The notes under the pieces were generated by a model. It had not been told where the DNA came from. It saw nothing but the letters and a program-made list of their open reading frames with translations, and searched no databases. A stretch of 64,000 bases of DNA, from the NCBI RefSeq assembly GCF_013282215.1, contig NZ_CP048103.1:1054001-1118000 (forward strand), given 5' to 3'. A program made the translations under genes and the position numbers. Positions 1 to 10,062 of this stretch are shown piece by piece. Source of the DNA: Kroppenstedtia eburnea. Its GTDB lineage: Bacteria > Bacillota > Bacilli > Thermoactinomycetales > DSM-45169. Each line of letters begins with the position of its first letter. Position 1 is the stretch's first letter.

Positions 1-22
1 GAAGAGGGAAGGGAGCTTACTT

Positions 23-1510
23 ATGCAAAGAACCCCTTATGAATTCTGGTTTGTGACTGGTAGCCAACATCTTTACGGATCGGAAGCGCTGGCGGAAGTC
101 TCTTCCCACTCCCGACAGATTACCCAGGCGTTCAATGAAGCCGATTCCATTTCATTTCCGATTGTGGTGAAACCAGTGGTAAAGACACCGGAGGAAATCC
201 TTCAGCTCTGTATGGAGGCCAATTCCGATGAGAACTGTGCAGGTTTGATCACCTGGATGCATACTTTTTCACCGGGGAAAATGTGGATCGGTGGCTTGTC
301 ACAACTTCACAAACCGTTACTCCATTTTCATACACAGTTTCATCGGGAGATTCCTTGGGATCGGATCGATATGGATTTTATGAATCTTCATCAATCAGCC
401 CACGGAGACCGTGAATTTGGCTTTATCGCCACGAGGTTGGGAATTCTCCGTAAAGAGGTGGTGGGTCACTGGAGAGATGAGGCCGTGCAGAAACGGCTCA
501 GTGACTGGATGCGGACTGCAATCGCCTGCCTGGAAGGAAAGAAGCTCAAGGTGGCTCGTTTCGGGGATAACATGCGACGAGTTGCAGTAACTGAAGGGGA
601 TAAAGTGGAGGCCCAAATCCAGTTTGGTTGGTCCATCAACGGCTATGGAGTTGGCGATCTGGTTCAACGGATTACAGATATATCCGATACCGCCGTGCAT
701 CAATTATTCAGGGAGTACCAAGAGAGATATGATTTTCCCCCCGAAGCGCGGGAAGCGGGACCCATTCGCGACTCCATCTTGGAACAAGCACGTATCGAGC
801 TCGGTCTGAAGTTGTTTTTGCGGGAGGGGGGCTACAGTGCGTTTACAACGACATTTGAAGATTTGCATGGCTTGAAGCAATTACCTGGATTGGCTGTTCA
901 GCGCCTGATGAGCGAAGGGTACGGCTTTGGAGCGGAAGGGGATTGGAGGACAGCAGGTCTGCTTCGCATGATGAAGATCATGGCGGACAATGAAGGTACC
1001 TCATTTATGGAGGATTATACCTACCATCTGGAGCCGGGCAATGAGATGATCCTCGGCGCTCACATGTTGGAGGTTTGTCCCACGATTGCCGCCCAGCGAC
1101 CCGGGATCCGCGTTCATCCCCTTTCCATCGGGGGGAAGGCTGATCCTGCAAGGCTGGTCTTTGACGGCAGGCCCGGACCGGCCCTCAATGTTTCTCTGAT
1201 CGATCTGGGCAATCGTTTTCGGTTGCTCATCAATAAAGTGGATGCAGTTCACCCCAAAAGCGCGATGCCCCATCTGCCTGTGGCTCGTGTGTTGTGGAAA
1301 CCGCGACCCTCACTCCATGATTCCGCCGAAGCTTGGATGTACGCAGGTGGTGCCCACCACACGGTCTTCTCCTACCATGTGACGACGGAGCAATTATTGG
1401 ACTGGGCGGAGTGGGTTGACATGGAAGCTCTTGTCATTGATGAACAGACCTCACTCTCTTCTTTCCGCCGTCAGTTGAAATGGAATGATGCTTATTATCG
1501 GATCAGATAG
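23..1510 (+). CDS. araA: L-arabinose isomerase
   Basis: 495 residues, the usual length of AraA, which converts L-arabinose to L-ribulose in the cytoplasm. The family's metal-ligand regions are visible: the EGYGFGAEGDW segment and the LEPGNEMILGAHMLEVCP segment supply Glu/Glu/His, and GGAHHTVFSYH near residue 450 supplies the last His. The start ATG lies 8-10 nt after a GAGGGAAGGGAG ribosome binding site at the window edge. It is the first gene of the window. Transport genes and araM follow in the same direction, so this is an arabinose operon; araB, araD and any araR would lie upstream, outside the window. The 150-bp gap to the next gene could hold an extra promoter. Call is secure. Confidence 0.97.
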   Translation: MQRTPYEFWFVTGSQHLYGSEALAEVSSHSRQITQAFNEADSISFPIVVKPVVKTPEEILQLCMEANSDENCAGLITWMHTFSPGKMWIGGLSQLHKPLLHFHTQFHREIPWDRIDMDFMNLHQSAHGDREFGFIATRLGILRKEVVGHWRDEAVQKRLSDWMRTAIACLEGKKLKVARFGDNMRRVAVTEGDKVEAQIQFGWSINGYGVGDLVQRITDISDTAVHQLFREYQERYDFPPEAREAGPIRDSILEQARIELGLKLFLREGGYSAFTTTFEDLHGLKQLPGLAVQRLMSEGYGFGAEGDWRTAGLLRMMKIMADNEGTSFMEDYTYHLEPGNEMILGAHMLEVCPTIAAQRPGIRVHPLSIGGKADPARLVFDGRPGPALNVSLIDLGNRFRLLINKVDAVHPKSAMPHLPVARVLWKPRPSLHDSAEAWMYAGGAHHTVFSYHVTTEQLLDWAEWVDMEALVIDEQTSLSSFRRQLKWNDAYYRIR

Positions 1511-1668
1511 AGCCGGCTGAGATGGAACCTATCTGCATCCACGATCCTCATGATTGAGGTGGCCATGGGAATGGTGTGAAATTCAAAAAAATTGTGTTTA
1601 TATGTTGTACCAAGGATTTGTTTGACGATATGGCTGTGTAATCTCAGCTCGGGCGGTGATCCATGTTG

Positions 1669-2730
1669 ATGAAAAAAGTGTGGATGTGGGTTCTTGTTGC
1701 AACCTTGGCTCTTTCCACGATAGCTTGCAGTACAACCAGCGGCGTGAAGGCGAATTATATCGGGATCTCCATGCCGACCAAATCCTCGGAAAGATGGGTC
1801 CGGGATGGTGAAAATATGGTGAAGGCATTTAAGAGATTAGGATATAAAACCGATTTACAATATGCGGAAGATGTAGTGGAGAACCAGGTATCACAAATTG
1901 AGAACATGATTGCCAAAGGGGTGGATCTTCTCGTCATCGCTCCCATTTACGGGGAGACATTATCCGAGGTTCTGAAATTGGCGGATGAGCAGGGGATTGA
2001 AGTGATCTCCTATGACCGGCTGATCATGAACAGTCCCCATATTTCATACTACGCCACCTTTGATAACTACCAAGTAGGTGTTCTGCAAGGAAAATACATC
2101 GAGGAGCGGTTGGGTTTAAAAGAGGGAAAAGGCCCCTGCAACATCGAACTGTTTGCCGGTTCCCCGGACGATAACAACGCGCCTTTCTTTTTCGAGGGTG
2201 CATTATCGGTCCTACAGCCTTATATCAACAAGGGTCAGTTGGTGGTGAAGAGTGGCCAAACGGATTTTAATCAAGTGGCAACACTTCGCTGGGACGGGGA
2301 AGTGGCGCAAAAGCGAATGGACGATCTGTTAAGTGCACATTACTCGACAGAGACGGTTGATGCAGTGTTATCTCCATACGATGGCATCAGTATCGGTGTG
2401 ATCTCTTCTTTGAGAGGGGTGGGTTACGAAAGGGGGAAAATGCCGGTGATCACCGGGCAGGATGCGGAATTGGCCTCGATTAAATCAATTCTCGCCGGTT
2501 ATCAGACACAGACGGTGTTCAAGGATACAAGAAGATTGGCTGAACAAGCGGTAAATATGGCCGAAGCCATCTTGAAGGGAGAAAAACCGGAGATCAATGA
2601 TACAAGTACCTATGATAACGGGGTGAAGGTAGTCCCTTCTTATCTGTTACCCCCGGTCTCTGTGGATCGATCAAACTATGAAGAAATATTGATCGACAGC
2701 GGATATTATCTGCGAAGGGATTTGAAATGA
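1669..2730 (+). CDS. chvE: ChvE-type monosaccharide-binding lipoprotein
   Basis: Substrate-binding protein of a monosaccharide ABC importer, closest in pattern to ChvE/multiple-monosaccharide binding proteins: [12 protein letters not shown] near the mature N terminus, [31 protein letters not shown] and TGQDAEL are family hallmarks. The N terminus is a lipoprotein signal peptide (MKKVWMW..., hydrophobic stretch, lipobox STIAC with Cys near residue 20), so the protein is anchored outside the membrane. ATG 1669 sits 9 nt after GGTGA. An in-frame ATG at 1663 is only 3 nt from it and less likely. It heads a three-gene transporter set with the next two genes. The sugar could be arabinose, galactose, glucose or xylose; the context favours arabinose. 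Confidence 0.88.
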   Translation: MKKVWMWVLVATLALSTIACSTTSGVKANYIGISMPTKSSERWVRDGENMVKAFKRLGYKTDLQYAEDVVENQVSQIENMIAKGVDLLVIAPIYGETLSEVLKLADEQGIEVISYDRLIMNSPHISYYATFDNYQVGVLQGKYIEERLGLKEGKGPCNIELFAGSPDDNNAPFFFEGALSVLQPYINKGQLVVKSGQTDFNQVATLRWDGEVAQKRMDDLLSAHYSTETVDAVLSPYDGISIGVISSLRGVGYERGKMPVITGQDAELASIKSILAGYQTQTVFKDTRRLAEQAVNMAEAILKGEKPEINDTSTYDNGVKVVPSYLLPPVSVDRSNYEEILIDSGYYLRRDLK

Positions 2731-2794
2731 GAGACTGATTCAGTGTTTGTCCTATCAACGTTTGATGAATTGGTGGAAGGGAGTGATATGGGAG

Positions 2795-4357
2795 ATGGGA
2801 ATCCTGTTGGAAATGAAGGATATTTCAAAATCATTTCCAGGTGTGATGGCCCTTGCAGATGTCAATTTCAGGGTAAAAAAAGGGGAAATTCACGCCTTAT
2901 GTGGGGAAAATGGTGCGGGTAAGTCGACATTGATGAAAGTGCTCAGCGGTGTCCATCCCTTTGGATCCTATTCAGGAGAGGTCCGATTCCAAGGAGAGTT
3001 GTGCAAATTCAGGGACATCAAGGAGAGTGAGAATTTAGGCATCTCAATTATCCATCAGGAGCTGGCTTTGATACCTGAAATGACGATCTCAGAAAATGTT
3101 TTTCTCGGTAACGAGCAGTCTCAATCCGGCGTGATCGATTGGATCCAGACGACGATAAAAACGAAAGAACTGTTGGAAAAAGTGAATTTGCAGGAATCCC
3201 CAGGGACATTGATCAAGCACATAGGTGTTGGAAAACAGCAATTGGTGGAGATTGCAAAAGCGCTGGCAAAGAAAGTCAAACTGTTGATTCTCGATGAGCC
3301 GACGGCAGCTTTGAATGAAGCCGACAGCGAAAATCTTTTGAATTTGTTGTTCCAGTTAAAAGGGCAAGGGGTCACTTCCATTATCATTTCTCACAAACTG
3401 AATGAAATCTCCCGGGTGGCGGACTCGATCACGATCTTACGGGACGGACGAACGATTGAGACCCTTGAGAGGGAAAAAGGAGAGATCACGGAGCATCGAA
3501 TCATCAAAGGGATGGTGGGGAGAAGTTTGTCCAATTTATATCCGAAAAGAAGTGCACGCATCGGAGAGAAAGTTCTTGAGGTGGACAATTGGACGGTTTA
3601 CCATCCTGTGCAAAGTGAACGAAAAATAATCGATGATGTTAGTCTTCATCTCAAAAAAGGGGAAGTTGTCGGGGTCGCCGGGCTGGTGGGAGCAGGCCGA
3701 ACCGAATTGATGATGAGTATTTTTGGCCAATCATATGGGCGCAAGACTGCAGGGAGGATAAAAAAAGACGGGCAAGAGGTGGTGCTGGACAACGTCAGCC
3801 AAGCGATACGACAAGGGATCGCCTATGTGACGGAAGATCGAAAAGCCTACGGGTTGATCTTAAAGGACGATATAAAGACCAATATCACCCTGCCCAGTCT
3901 GCACAAACTATCCCGCCGTGGGGTGATCGATGATCATATGGAAGTGAAGGAGGCGGAGAGCTATCGCAGGAGGCTGAATATTAAGTCGATGGGTGTTTCG
4001 CAGACAACAGAGAATTTAAGTGGTGGAAATCAGCAGAAGGTGGTTCTGGGGAAGTGGATGATGGTGGAGCCGGATGTCCTGATTTTGGATGAACCGACGC
4101 GGGGCATCGATGTCGGTGCCAAATATGAGATCTACTCCATTATCAATCAACTGGCGGAAAGCGGTAAGGGGATTTGCATCATCTCATCTGAGTTGCCGGA
4201 GATTTTAGGTATATGCGATCGGATTTATGTTATGAGCGAAGGGAAGATCACCGCTGAATTCAGCAGAGAGGAAACGACGCAAGAAATGTTGATGAAATAT
4301 ATGACAGATGGCAGGGGGGATCTGCATGAAGACTTTGAACAGACTCATACAGACTAA
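2795..4357 (+). CDS. mmsA: Monosaccharide ABC transporter, duplicated ATPase
   Basis: 520-residue ATP-binding protein with two fused nucleotide-binding domains, as in the GguA/XylG/MmsA family. The first domain has GENGAGKST near residue 40 and [11 protein letters not shown]. The second has a degenerate Walker A ([10 protein letters not shown]), LSGGNQQKV and [13 protein letters not shown]. It powers the ChvE-type importer at the inner membrane face. ATG 2795 gives the family N terminus ([14 protein letters not shown]) with GGAAGGGA 11 nt upstream; longer TTG/GTG starts in frame are possible. The 3' end overlaps the permease start by 32 nt, which suggests translational coupling. Confidence 0.92.
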   Translation: MGILLEMKDISKSFPGVMALADVNFRVKKGEIHALCGENGAGKSTLMKVLSGVHPFGSYSGEVRFQGELCKFRDIKESENLGISIIHQELALIPEMTISENVFLGNEQSQSGVIDWIQTTIKTKELLEKVNLQESPGTLIKHIGVGKQQLVEIAKALAKKVKLLILDEPTAALNEADSENLLNLLFQLKGQGVTSIIISHKLNEISRVADSITILRDGRTIETLEREKGEITEHRIIKGMVGRSLSNLYPKRSARIGEKVLEVDNWTVYHPVQSERKIIDDVSLHLKKGEVVGVAGLVGAGRTELMMSIFGQSYGRKTAGRIKKDGQEVVLDNVSQAIRQGIAYVTEDRKAYGLILKDDIKTNITLPSLHKLSRRGVIDDHMEVKEAESYRRRLNIKSMGVSQTTENLSGGNQQKVVLGKWMMVEPDVLILDEPTRGIDVGAKYEIYSIINQLAESGKGICIISSELPEILGICDRIYVMSEGKITAEFSREETTQEMLMKYMTDGRGDLHEDFEQTHTD

Positions 4358-5549
4358 CTTAAGGCAGTACGGCATGATTGTAGCGCTGCTGTTTATAGTC
4401 ATACTCTTTCAAATTTTGACGTCCGGAGTCTTGCTCAATCCATTGAACGTGACCAATCTGATCCTGCAAAACAGCTATATCCTGGTGTTGGCGATCGGTA
4501 TGGTCATGGTGATCATCACCGGCCACATCGATCTGTCGGTCGGTTCGGTGGCAGCTTTTATCGGTGCCATGGCGGCTATTTTGATGGTTCAATTCAACCT
4601 TCACCCCCTGTTGGCAGGGATTCTCTGTCTGTTGCTCGGAGCTTTGATCGGGGCGTGGCAAGGCTTTTGGGTCGCTTACATCCGAATTCCCGCATTTATA
4701 GTCACCCTTGCAGGTATGCTGCTGTTCCGCGGATTAACCATGATTGCGTTACAAGGTCAATCGATTGCTCCCTTTCCGGATGCGTTTAAACAGATCAGTT
4801 CAGGGTTTATTCCCGACTTTGCGGACGGGGGGAACTTTCATCTCCTTTCTCTCATCACAGGATTGGGACTCTCCTTACTCTTTGTTTATACAGAAGTGAA
4901 AAACAGGAAGAAAGAGCAGTCATACGATTTCACAGTCTCCCCCACGCCCTTCTTCATCACTAAAGTGATCGGAATGGTGGTGATCGTCACTCTCTTTTCG
5001 TATCTATTGGCGACATACAAAGGAATTCCCAATATTTTACTTCTGATGCTCGTATTGATCGTGGGATACAGCTTCATGATGAAAAAAACAGTCATCGGTC
5101 GTCATATTTACGCAGTCGGAGGGAATGAGAAGGCGGCGGAATTGTCCGGGATCAAGACCAAACGGGTCACCTTCTGGGTTTTTGTGAACATGGGTGTACT
5201 GTCAGCCTTATCGGGGTTGATCTTTGCCGCCCGTTTAAACGCGGCCACTCCAAAAGCGGGAAACTTATTTGAACTGGACGCGATTGCCGCCGCCTTTATC
5301 GGCGGAGCTTCCGCCTATGGTGGAATCGGCACGGTGGTGGGTGCGATTATAGGTGGTTTGGTGATGGGTGTCATGAACAATGGGATGTCAATCATCGGCT
5401 TGGGTGTGGACTGGCAACAAGCGATCAAAGGGCTCGTCTTACTCTGCGCCGTGGCTTTTGATATATTTACCAAAAACCGATCCATATCATGGATTCGCTT
5501 CGGAAAATTGCGGAGAAAACAACAGGAGAGCCGTTCCGTTCAGTCGTGA
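4326..5549 (+). CDS. mmsB: Monosaccharide ABC transporter permease
   Basis: 407-residue integral membrane protein of the BPD_transp_2/GguB/XylH type with about ten hydrophobic segments and the family motif [16 protein letters not shown] near residue 60. The C-terminal half carries [12 protein letters not shown] (EAA-like loop contacting the ATPase) and [16 protein letters not shown]. It forms the channel for the ChvE-bound sugar. ATG 4326 follows a GGGGGA ribosome binding site and overlaps the end of the ATPase gene by 32 nt. This completes a full importer of the ribose/xylose type placed inside the arabinose operon, ahead of a second importer (araNPQ). Confidence 0.92.
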   Translation: MKTLNRLIQTNLRQYGMIVALLFIVILFQILTSGVLLNPLNVTNLILQNSYILVLAIGMVMVIITGHIDLSVGSVAAFIGAMAAILMVQFNLHPLLAGILCLLLGALIGAWQGFWVAYIRIPAFIVTLAGMLLFRGLTMIALQGQSIAPFPDAFKQISSGFIPDFADGGNFHLLSLITGLGLSLLFVYTEVKNRKKEQSYDFTVSPTPFFITKVIGMVVIVTLFSYLLATYKGIPNILLLMLVLIVGYSFMMKKTVIGRHIYAVGGNEKAAELSGIKTKRVTFWVFVNMGVLSALSGLIFAARLNAATPKAGNLFELDAIAAAFIGGASAYGGIGTVVGAIIGGLVMGVMNNGMSIIGLGVDWQQAIKGLVLLCAVAFDIFTKNRSISWIRFGKLRRKQQESRSVQS

Positions 5550-5594
5550 ATTTGAAAATTGTTCCGGGTTCTTCGGATCGGGAGGTTGATCAGC

Positions 5595-6899
5595 ATGGCA
5601 AAATCGCTCGGAACTTGGTCTGCCATCGTTTTGATCATCGCCTTGTTTTGGGCTGGTTTGACGGAATCGGCTCCCGCTGACCCTCAGACAGTGAACGGGA
5701 AGACCCGACTCATGCTGTGGACTTTTGTGGAGCAGCATGGACAGTTTTATCAAGAGATGGCCAAACGCTGGAATCAGAGACATCCCGATCGACAGATTGC
5801 TCTTGAAGTGGAAAATGTACCCGATCTGCACAACAAGTTGCAACTCTCTTTATACACCGGGGTGGCGGCACCGGACATCGCAGATATTGAGGTGAACTCC
5901 TTTCCTAATTTTTTGAGGGGGGAGCCCCAACTGATTCCTTTAAACGACTTGGTTGAACCGGTGAAAAGTCAATTTGTCGAGTCCCGCTTCGACATTTACA
6001 GCAAGGAGGGAACATACTACGGACTTCCATTCCATGTGGGGGCCACGGTGATGTATTACAACCGGGAGATCTTGGAGCAGGCTGGTGTCGATGCCGATGA
6101 AATTGACACATGGGATGACTTTATCGAGGCTGGGAAAAGAGTGAAGAAGGCGACGGGGAAATGGATGATCACAATCGATACATCGGAACAATGGACCTAT
6201 CATCCGTTGGTGATTCAACGGGGGTCAGACTTTCTCGACGAACATGGAAATGTGATGCTTGATGATCCAATTCAGCAACAAACATTGCAATTCCTGTACG
6301 ACTTGATTTATAAACATCAAATTGCAAGGCCGGCTCCCGGGGGAAATCATCATGCGGAGGAATATTACGGGTTTATGAACAAAGGAGGGGCTGCCGCCGT
6401 ACAGATGCCCCTGTGGTATATGACACGCTTCACTGACTATATGCCGGATTTAAAAGGGAAGGTGGTGGTTCGTCCGATGCCGGTCATGAAGGAAGGGGAT
6501 GCCAAATCGGTGGGCATGGGCGGTACAGGTACGGTGATTACCAACCAGGCTGAAAACCCGAAATTGGCTAAAGACTTTTTGAGATACGCCAAGCTTTCAC
6601 GGGAAGGAAACCTCGAGATATGGAAACAGTTGGGCTTCGATCCGGTGCGTTCCCAAATCTGGGATGATCCAGAGTTTCAAGTGTCCAACCAATACACAGA
6701 ATATTTCGGCCGCGATCTTTACCAAACATTGAACTCAGTCAAAGATGATATCCGTTCTCCCCGTTTTGGGCCACTTACACCGAGGATCAACACGGCGATC
6801 AACACACAGCTTTTGTTCAACGTTTTAAGAGAGAAAAGCCAGGGTCCAAAAGAGGCTTTGCATCAAGTGGCGGACGAAATGAGAGGTTTGAACCGATGA
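5595..6899 (+). CDS. araN: Arabino-oligosaccharide-binding protein, no lipobox
   Basis: 434-residue family-1 solute-binding protein of the CUT1 class, assigned to AraN because araP, araQ and araM follow in order. It has the extracellular sugar-binder pattern (WTFVEQHGQFYQEMAKRWN, IADIEVNSFPNF, GLPFHVGATVMYYNREIL). The start ATG lies 9 nt after GGAGG. Oddity: the hydrophobic N terminus (about residues 8-24) is followed by ESAPAD and contains no cysteine, so there is no lipobox. Gram-positive ABC binding proteins are normally lipoproteins, so this one may be secreted by signal peptidase I or held by an uncleaved signal anchor. Confidence 0.85.
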   Translation: MAKSLGTWSAIVLIIALFWAGLTESAPADPQTVNGKTRLMLWTFVEQHGQFYQEMAKRWNQRHPDRQIALEVENVPDLHNKLQLSLYTGVAAPDIADIEVNSFPNFLRGEPQLIPLNDLVEPVKSQFVESRFDIYSKEGTYYGLPFHVGATVMYYNREILEQAGVDADEIDTWDDFIEAGKRVKKATGKWMITIDTSEQWTYHPLVIQRGSDFLDEHGNVMLDDPIQQQTLQFLYDLIYKHQIARPAPGGNHHAEEYYGFMNKGGAAAVQMPLWYMTRFTDYMPDLKGKVVVRPMPVMKEGDAKSVGMGGTGTVITNQAENPKLAKDFLRYAKLSREGNLEIWKQLGFDPVRSQIWDDPEFQVSNQYTEYFGRDLYQTLNSVKDDIRSPRFGPLTPRINTAINTQLLFNVLREKSQGPKEALHQVADEMRGLNR

Positions 6900-6953
6900 G
6901 GGAGATCTGCCCGATTCGCACGGTGGATTGGCTGAGAGGGAGGAGTTTTTGAA

Positions 6954-7883
6954 ATGATTCCATCACCACAACAGCGATGGAGTGTCCGACGGGGAAACAT
7001 CAAACATCTCCTCTTCTCTCAGAAGAGTGTTCCTTATTTGTTTATCGTCCCTTTCTTGATTTCTTTTGTTTTGTTTTTTCTCTACCCGATCGCAAAATCG
7101 ATTTTAATGAGCTTTCAGGAGATCTTGCCGGGAGAAAGGAATTTTGTCGGGTGGGACAATTACGCCCGGTTATTGAATGAGCATTTTTACACAGCTCTTT
7201 ACAATACTGTTCTTTATACGATTTGGACACTGATCATCTTGATTCCGGTTCCACTGGTCCTTGCGGTGATTCTGAATTCCAAATTGACTTTTGCCCGCAA
7301 TTTCTTTAAATCGGCTCTGTTTATCCCATCTCTCACTTCAACCATCGTCGCAGGGGTCATCTTTCGTTTGATGTTCGGTGAACAAGACAGCTCGCTGGTC
7401 AATTCGATCCTTCTCCAGTTGGGATGGTCGCCCGTGCAGTGGACACAAAACGCATACACAGCGATGTTTTTAATGGTTACCATAGCCGCTTGGAAATGGA
7501 TCGGGATCAATATTCTTTACTTTATGGCCGCCTTGCAGAGTATTCCCAGGGATCTGTATGAAGCTGCCGCGATTGACGGGGCCGGATCTTGGACCCGGTT
7601 TACACGGATCACACTCCCCCTTGTCAAGCCAATCATGATATATGTGATCACGATCAGCATCATCGGTGGATTTCGCATGTTTGAAGAGAGCTATGTATTC
7701 TGGGGAACTGCATCCCCCGGTGATATCGGCCTCACTCTTGCCGTCTACCTGTATCAGCAAGGATTTGAATACTTTGACCTCGGGTTTGGGGCAACCATTG
7801 GTTTAATCATGCTAATCATCACCCTCATCTTTAATCTCGTACAGTGGAAATACTTTGGGCTGTTTAAAAAGGAGGAGGATTAG
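6954..7883 (+). CDS. araP: Arabino-oligosaccharide ABC permease AraP
   Basis: 309-residue MalF-type permease with six predicted membrane spans: an N-terminal PYLFIVPFLISFVLFFLYP segment and the EAA loop (LYEAAAIDGAGSWTRFTRITLPL near residue 200) that docks the ATPase. The ATG is preceded by GGGAGGAG with 9-10 nt spacing. One base separates its stop from the araQ start. In Bacillus subtilis AraNPQ takes up arabino-oligosaccharides and borrows the ATPase MsmX; no CUT1-type ATPase is present here, so a shared ATPase elsewhere in the genome is expected. Confidence 0.9.
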   Translation: MIPSPQQRWSVRRGNIKHLLFSQKSVPYLFIVPFLISFVLFFLYPIAKSILMSFQEILPGERNFVGWDNYARLLNEHFYTALYNTVLYTIWTLIILIPVPLVLAVILNSKLTFARNFFKSALFIPSLTSTIVAGVIFRLMFGEQDSSLVNSILLQLGWSPVQWTQNAYTAMFLMVTIAAWKWIGINILYFMAALQSIPRDLYEAAAIDGAGSWTRFTRITLPLVKPIMIYVITISIIGGFRMFEESYVFWGTASPGDIGLTLAVYLYQQGFEYFDLGFGATIGLIMLIITLIFNLVQWKYFGLFKKEED

Positions 7884-7884
7884 G

Positions 7885-8739
7885 ATGGATAACCTGCTTT
7901 CTCCAGGTGTGAAAAGGCTGTTCCAAATCAGTATGTTTTTTCTGTTGTGTGTTTCCGGGTTCTTGGCCCTCTTCCCCTTTTACGCTTTGTTCCTGGCTTC
8001 TTTGAAGCCGGTGACTGAACTGTTGCGTTCCGGACTCAATTTAAAGGTTCAACCGGAACTGCTGAGTTGGGACAATTACAGCTACCTTTTCAGTGAAGCG
8101 GCCCGCAAATACTTGGTTTGGTACAAAAACAGTGTGTTGATTACCCTGTTTACCACTATGATCACCTTGTTCTTTTCTTCGATGGTTGGCTATGCACTGG
8201 CGATTTACTCATTCCGCGGAAAAAATATCGTGCTCAGTCTGATCCTGATTGTGCTGATGGTTCCCGTGGAGATTCTGATGTTGCCGTTGTTTGAACAGAC
8301 GATCACACTCGGATTGATCGATACTTACTGGGGAGTGATTCTCCCCTTTGCGGTGTCCCCCTTTGCTGTCTTCTTTTTTCGACAGTATGCCCTCAGTCTT
8401 CCTAAAGAACTGCTGGATGCGGCCCGGATTGACGGTTGCTCCGAGTTCGGGATCTTCATTCGGATCATGGCTCCTTTGATGACACCGGCTTTTGCGGCGA
8501 TGGGAATCCTCACCGCCTTAAATGCGTGGAACAATTTTTTGTGGCCGCTGGTCGTCCTGCGAAGCGAAGAGATGTTTACACTGCCGATTGGATTGTACGG
8601 CCTGCTCACACCCTACGGAAACAACTATAATATCCTGATTTCCGGGGCGGTGTTGACGATCTTGCCGATCATGATCCTGTTCCTCTTTTTCCAGCGTTTC
8701 TTTATTTCGGGGATGACGCTCGGAGGGGTTAAAGAGTGA
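7885..8739 (+). CDS. araQ: Arabino-oligosaccharide ABC permease AraQ
   Basis: 284-residue MalG-type permease, partner of AraP. It has six hydrophobic spans, and the EAA loop LPKELLDAARIDGCSEFGIF sits in the second half. The start ATG 7885 has a perfect GGAGGAGG 7-8 nt upstream, which decides it over upstream in-frame codons that lie inside araP. It ends TLGGVKE, as is usual for the family. It is tightly coupled to araP and followed by araM after about 50 nt. Confidence 0.9.
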   Translation: MDNLLSPGVKRLFQISMFFLLCVSGFLALFPFYALFLASLKPVTELLRSGLNLKVQPELLSWDNYSYLFSEAARKYLVWYKNSVLITLFTTMITLFFSSMVGYALAIYSFRGKNIVLSLILIVLMVPVEILMLPLFEQTITLGLIDTYWGVILPFAVSPFAVFFFRQYALSLPKELLDAARIDGCSEFGIFIRIMAPLMTPAFAAMGILTALNAWNNFLWPLVVLRSEEMFTLPIGLYGLLTPYGNNYNILISGAVLTILPIMILFLFFQRFFISGMTLGGVKE

Positions 8740-8791
8740 ATCCTTTTTGCCGGGAGCACCGGCAAATCAAGATATTCGCAGGAGGGGTGCT

Positions 8792-9994
8792 ATGTTTTCC
8801 CGATTTTCACGGGAGCCGATAAAAGAGATCTCTGTCACGGTTGAGCGCTCTGCCCTCAAAAAAGTGGCCCCCTATCTGATCCGGAGAGGTTATGAGTATC
8901 CCTGCTTGATTATGGATGAAATGACGGAGGCGGCAGCCGGAGAAAAGTTGGCGGTTGATCTGGAGACCTCGGGACTCCAACCGGTCCGGTGTTTGGTGGA
9001 AGCCAAAGGTAACGGGGATGTGATTGCCGACGAGTCCACCTTGATTCGGACGCTTTTATGTGTGCCAAGGGAATCCGACGGGCTTGTAGCTGTCGGCGCG
9101 GGAACGATTCATGATATCACCCGTTTGATCGCTGATCGAATGAACCTTCCCTTTATCTCCGTACCGACAGCTGCATCAGTTGACGGTTTTGCATCCCAAG
9201 GTGCACCGATCATCCTCGATGGAGTCAAACAAACTGTCCAAACCTGTGCGCCGGAAGCCATCTTTGCTGATACAGACGTGTTGCAAAGCGCTCCCCAAGC
9301 GATGATTGCAGCCGGAATTGGTGATATGGTGGGGAAATACACCTCCCTGATCGATTGGCAAATATCCCGGCTGATCGCTGATGAACCTTACGATGTCGAA
9401 GGAGCTGCCCGAACTTCCCGGGCACTGGAGCGGTGCATCCAGTGCCATCAGTCGATTGTAGATCGAACTGATGCTGGAATTGAAATCTTGATGAAATCCC
9501 TGATCGAATCAGGAAAGGTAATGATGCAAGTGGGCCATTCCCGGCCGGCTTCGGGGGCGGAACATCACCTTTCTCACTACTGGGAGATGGATTTTTTGCG
9601 AAAAGGGAAACCCCAAGTGCTCCATGGAGAAAAGGTGGGGGTTGCCACGGTGTTGATTGCCGGCCTGTATCGAAATCTGTCCCACGTTGATCTTTTATCG
9701 GCCTTGTCTGATGACGATTCTATAAGTGAGGAACGGAAGATCCGCCTTCAAACCCGTTGGCACGATATACAAGCTTTGTGGAAAAAGATTCCCTCTCCTG
9801 GGGACATAGCGGCTCTCTTAAGTGCGGTGGGTGGACCGACAAGACCTCAAGATATCGGAATCGACTCCGACCTGGTCTTCCGCTCCCTTCATGAGGCGCA
9901 TCTTCTTCGTGATCGTTACACGGGTTTGAAACTGGCTTTTGATCTTCAGCTCCTGCCTGAAACGACAGCAGACTTGGCGAGTGTGATGATTTAG
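8792..9994 (+). CDS. araM: Glycerol-1-phosphate dehydrogenase (AraM/EgsA)
   Basis: 400 residues; NAD(P)-dependent glycerol-1-phosphate dehydrogenase of the iron-alcohol-dehydrogenase/EgsA fold. In B. subtilis AraM makes sn-glycerol-1-phosphate from DHAP. Visible motifs are VGAGTIHDITRL (dinucleotide site), PTAASVDGFAS, GDMVGKY and metal-ligand candidates in SGAEHHLSHYWEM and VLHGEKVG. ATG 8792 follows GGAGGGG by 4-5 nt. It closes the arabinose operon here, whereas in B. subtilis araM precedes araNPQ. Why a G1P dehydrogenase belongs with arabinose use is not obvious. A MITE follows the stop. Confidence 0.92.
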   Translation: MFSRFSREPIKEISVTVERSALKKVAPYLIRRGYEYPCLIMDEMTEAAAGEKLAVDLETSGLQPVRCLVEAKGNGDVIADESTLIRTLLCVPRESDGLVAVGAGTIHDITRLIADRMNLPFISVPTAASVDGFASQGAPIILDGVKQTVQTCAPEAIFADTDVLQSAPQAMIAAGIGDMVGKYTSLIDWQISRLIADEPYDVEGAARTSRALERCIQCHQSIVDRTDAGIEILMKSLIESGKVMMQVGHSRPASGAEHHLSHYWEMDFLRKGKPQVLHGEKVGVATVLIAGLYRNLSHVDLLSALSDDDSISEERKIRLQTRWHDIQALWKKIPSPGDIAALLSAVGGPTRPQDIGIDSDLVFRSLHEAHLLRDRYTGLKLAFDLQLLPETTADLASVMI

Positions 9995-10062
9995 TCCGTT
10001 CTTGGACGGGTGGGGAATGGGTTTGCTTTAGAGTTGGAGCAAATCCGGGAAAATCCAATCAC

